From contig VBKD01000055.1 of assembly GCA_005888075.1 (NCBI GenBank), positions 1 to 7,035 of the forward strand: 7,035 nt of DNA, read 5' to 3'. Of this stretch, positions 6,149 through 7,035 are shown piece after piece (position 1 is the first letter of the stretch; each line of letters opens with the position of its first letter). Position numbers and translations under genes: made by a program. Under the pieces are notes generated by a model. It was not told where the DNA came from and did not search any database. It saw nothing but the letters and a program-made list of their open reading frames with translations. Origin of the DNA: Chloroflexota bacterium. Lineage in GTDB: Bacteria; Chloroflexota; Dormibacteria; Dormibacterales; Dormibacteraceae.

Positions 6149-6173
6149 GGATACCGATAATAGGCACGCAGGG

Positions 6174-7035
6174 TCATCGGGACTGGGCCGCGCGCCAGTC
6201 CTTCCAGTCCGACCGCAACCGCCTACCCATCCTGGTCGCGGCGTCGCGCAGCCAGCCCTGTTTGCGTCGAGTCAGGTCGATGACGATGGCCCTCCCGGCG
6301 GCGCGGGTGCCGAGATGGATGTTGCCCGCTTCCCATCCCATCGACTTCAGGAGGCGCGCCTCGTCGCGGCGCTGCGGGAGCTCCTCGAGCAGAATCCGGC
6401 TGCAGTCCGGCGAGAGACGGCGGACCAGCCAACCGTCGCGGACCTCCAGCGTCGGATCGGGACACCGAACCGCCTGGGTCACCAGATCGAGGTAGTGGAT
6501 CCGGCCACTCGCATGGGTGGTGTGCGCCCACTCCCAGGCGGACGGAGCCAGCGATTTAGCCTCGTGCGCTATCAGTGACCCATCCCAGTCGGCGATCGCG
6601 ACGAGCCGGTCCAGACCCAGGCTGCCCAAACCGGCCCGGCGGCGAGCGAACCTGACCCGAGTCGCGCCGTCGGGCAGGCGCTGCAGAAGCAGCTCCTGGA
6701 CCCTGTTCGGCAGGGGGCCGCGGGCGGTCGGAAGCCCGCTGATCCGCGCCCAGAATGCGACCGGGTCGCGCAGGCGCCCGGTCGCTATCTTGCGCAGCCA
6801 CCGATCGTTCTCCGCCAGGACCATCGGTTTGCCACCGGACCGCAGCGCAGACGTGTAACCGCCCAGGATGGCCGCGCAGGCTTCTTTCAGGTTGATCGAC
6901 AGGTGACCCTCGGCAGCCGCGAGGCCGGCGCTGGTGGCGAGACGAACGAGGTCGGAGGTGTATGGCAGGTTCGCCGCCTCGTCGAGATCGTTGACCCCCC
7001 ACACCAGACGTCCCTCGGCGTCGCGCCAGGTGCCG
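6174..7035 (-). CDS. DUF2252 family protein (kinase-like fold), C-terminal 286 residues; N-terminus beyond right edge
   Basis: The reading frame is open to the window edge. The visible sequence begins GTWRDAEGRLVWGVNDLDEA, then LPYTSDLVRLATSAGLA. That is the DUF2252 core, in which GDxHxxNFG normally comes immediately before (just outside the window), followed by a NDFDE-type acidic motif and the DLVRLATS helix. The family is remotely related to protein and aminoglycoside kinases, so the NDLDE aspartates are candidate metal or catalytic residues; no substrate is established. Further visible parts are IADWDGSLIAHEAKSLAPSA, with a lysine in a beta-strand context, and WEAGNIHLGTRAAG near the C-terminus. 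A GTG at 7002-7004 is internal, because conserved residues continue upstream of it. It is the first visible gene of the run and is separated by 25 nt from the membrane protein gene downstream. Its role may be unrelated to the copper/thiol genes. Confidence 0.85.
   Translation of the reverse strand, partial: GTWRDAEGRLVWGVNDLDEAANLPYTSDLVRLATSAGLAAAEGHLSINLKEACAAILGGYTSALRSGGKPMVLAENDRWLRKIATGRLRDPVAFWARISGLPTARGPLPNRVQELLLQRLPDGATRVRFARRRAGLGSLGLDRLVAIADWDGSLIAHEAKSLAPSAWEWAHTTHASGRIHYLDLVTQAVRCPDPTLEVRDGWLVRRLSPDCSRILLEELPQRRDEARLLKSMGWEAGNIHLGTRAAGRAIVIDLTRRKQGWLRDAATRMGRRLRSDWKDWRAAQSR

Noticed and set aside
5393..6160. Long plus-strand open frame (255 codons) opposite the 202-residue membrane protein gene
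   Set aside because: Its translation is low-complexity and Arg/Gly/Glu/Asp-rich with no recognisable domain. It is the antisense of a coherent hydrophobic gene and spans the operon gap; typical of high-GC shadow frames.
7002..7004. GTG as the start of the DUF2252 gene
   Set aside because: The frame stays open upstream to the edge and encodes GTWRDAEGRL, which is part of the conserved DUF2252 core, so the gene is truncated by the window.

Overview
The window is high-GC by eye and almost fully coding. Every supported gene lies on the minus strand, so the biological reading order runs from the right edge (7035) to the left edge (1). Several starts are GTG or TTG and junctions are very tight. 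The families seen are VKOR, a DUF929 thioredoxin-like protein, DUF2252, caa3-type CtaG and a reverse-transsulfuration pair. Together these suggest a soil-type high-GC bacterium of the Actinobacteriota, Chloroflexota or Dormibacterota kind. This is inference from gene content; no rRNA or other phylogenetic marker is present.

Layout in transcription order: (1) a DUF2252 kinase-fold protein whose N-terminus is cut by the right edge (6174-7035); (2) an unrecognised 202-residue multi-pass membrane protein (5540-6148); (3) a 60-bp gap with a small hairpin and the only textbook Shine-Dalgarno in the window; (4) a 118-residue membrane-anchored cupredoxin-like protein (5123-5479); (5) a 464-residue polytopic membrane protein starting with an HGFGQRYDLP motif (3732-5126); (6) a membrane-anchored DUF929 thioredoxin-like protein with CPYC (2914-3735); (7) a VKOR-family membrane oxidoreductase (2512-2913); (8) a caa3_CtaG-family copper/oxidase assembly protein (1733-2515); (9) cystathionine beta-synthase with tandem CBS domains (372-1736); (10) the N-terminal part of a cystathionine gamma-lyase/synthase (1-367, cut by the left edge).

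Genes 4-10 look like one translationally coupled operon. Four junctions are 4-nt ATGA or GTGA overlaps. The DUF929/VKOR junction is a bare TAG directly followed by TTG in the same frame, and the last gap is 4 nt. The first part of the block is a cell-envelope copper and disulfide module: cupredoxin-like protein, polytopic membrane protein, CPYC protein with its likely VKOR partner, and CtaG. The second part makes cysteine from homocysteine and serine (CBS then CGL). The combination suggests linked thiol supply, extracytoplasmic disulfide chemistry and copper-centre assembly, but that link is a hypothesis.

No intergenic stretch exceeds 60 bp. I saw no tRNA, rRNA, CRISPR array, insertion sequence or attachment site.
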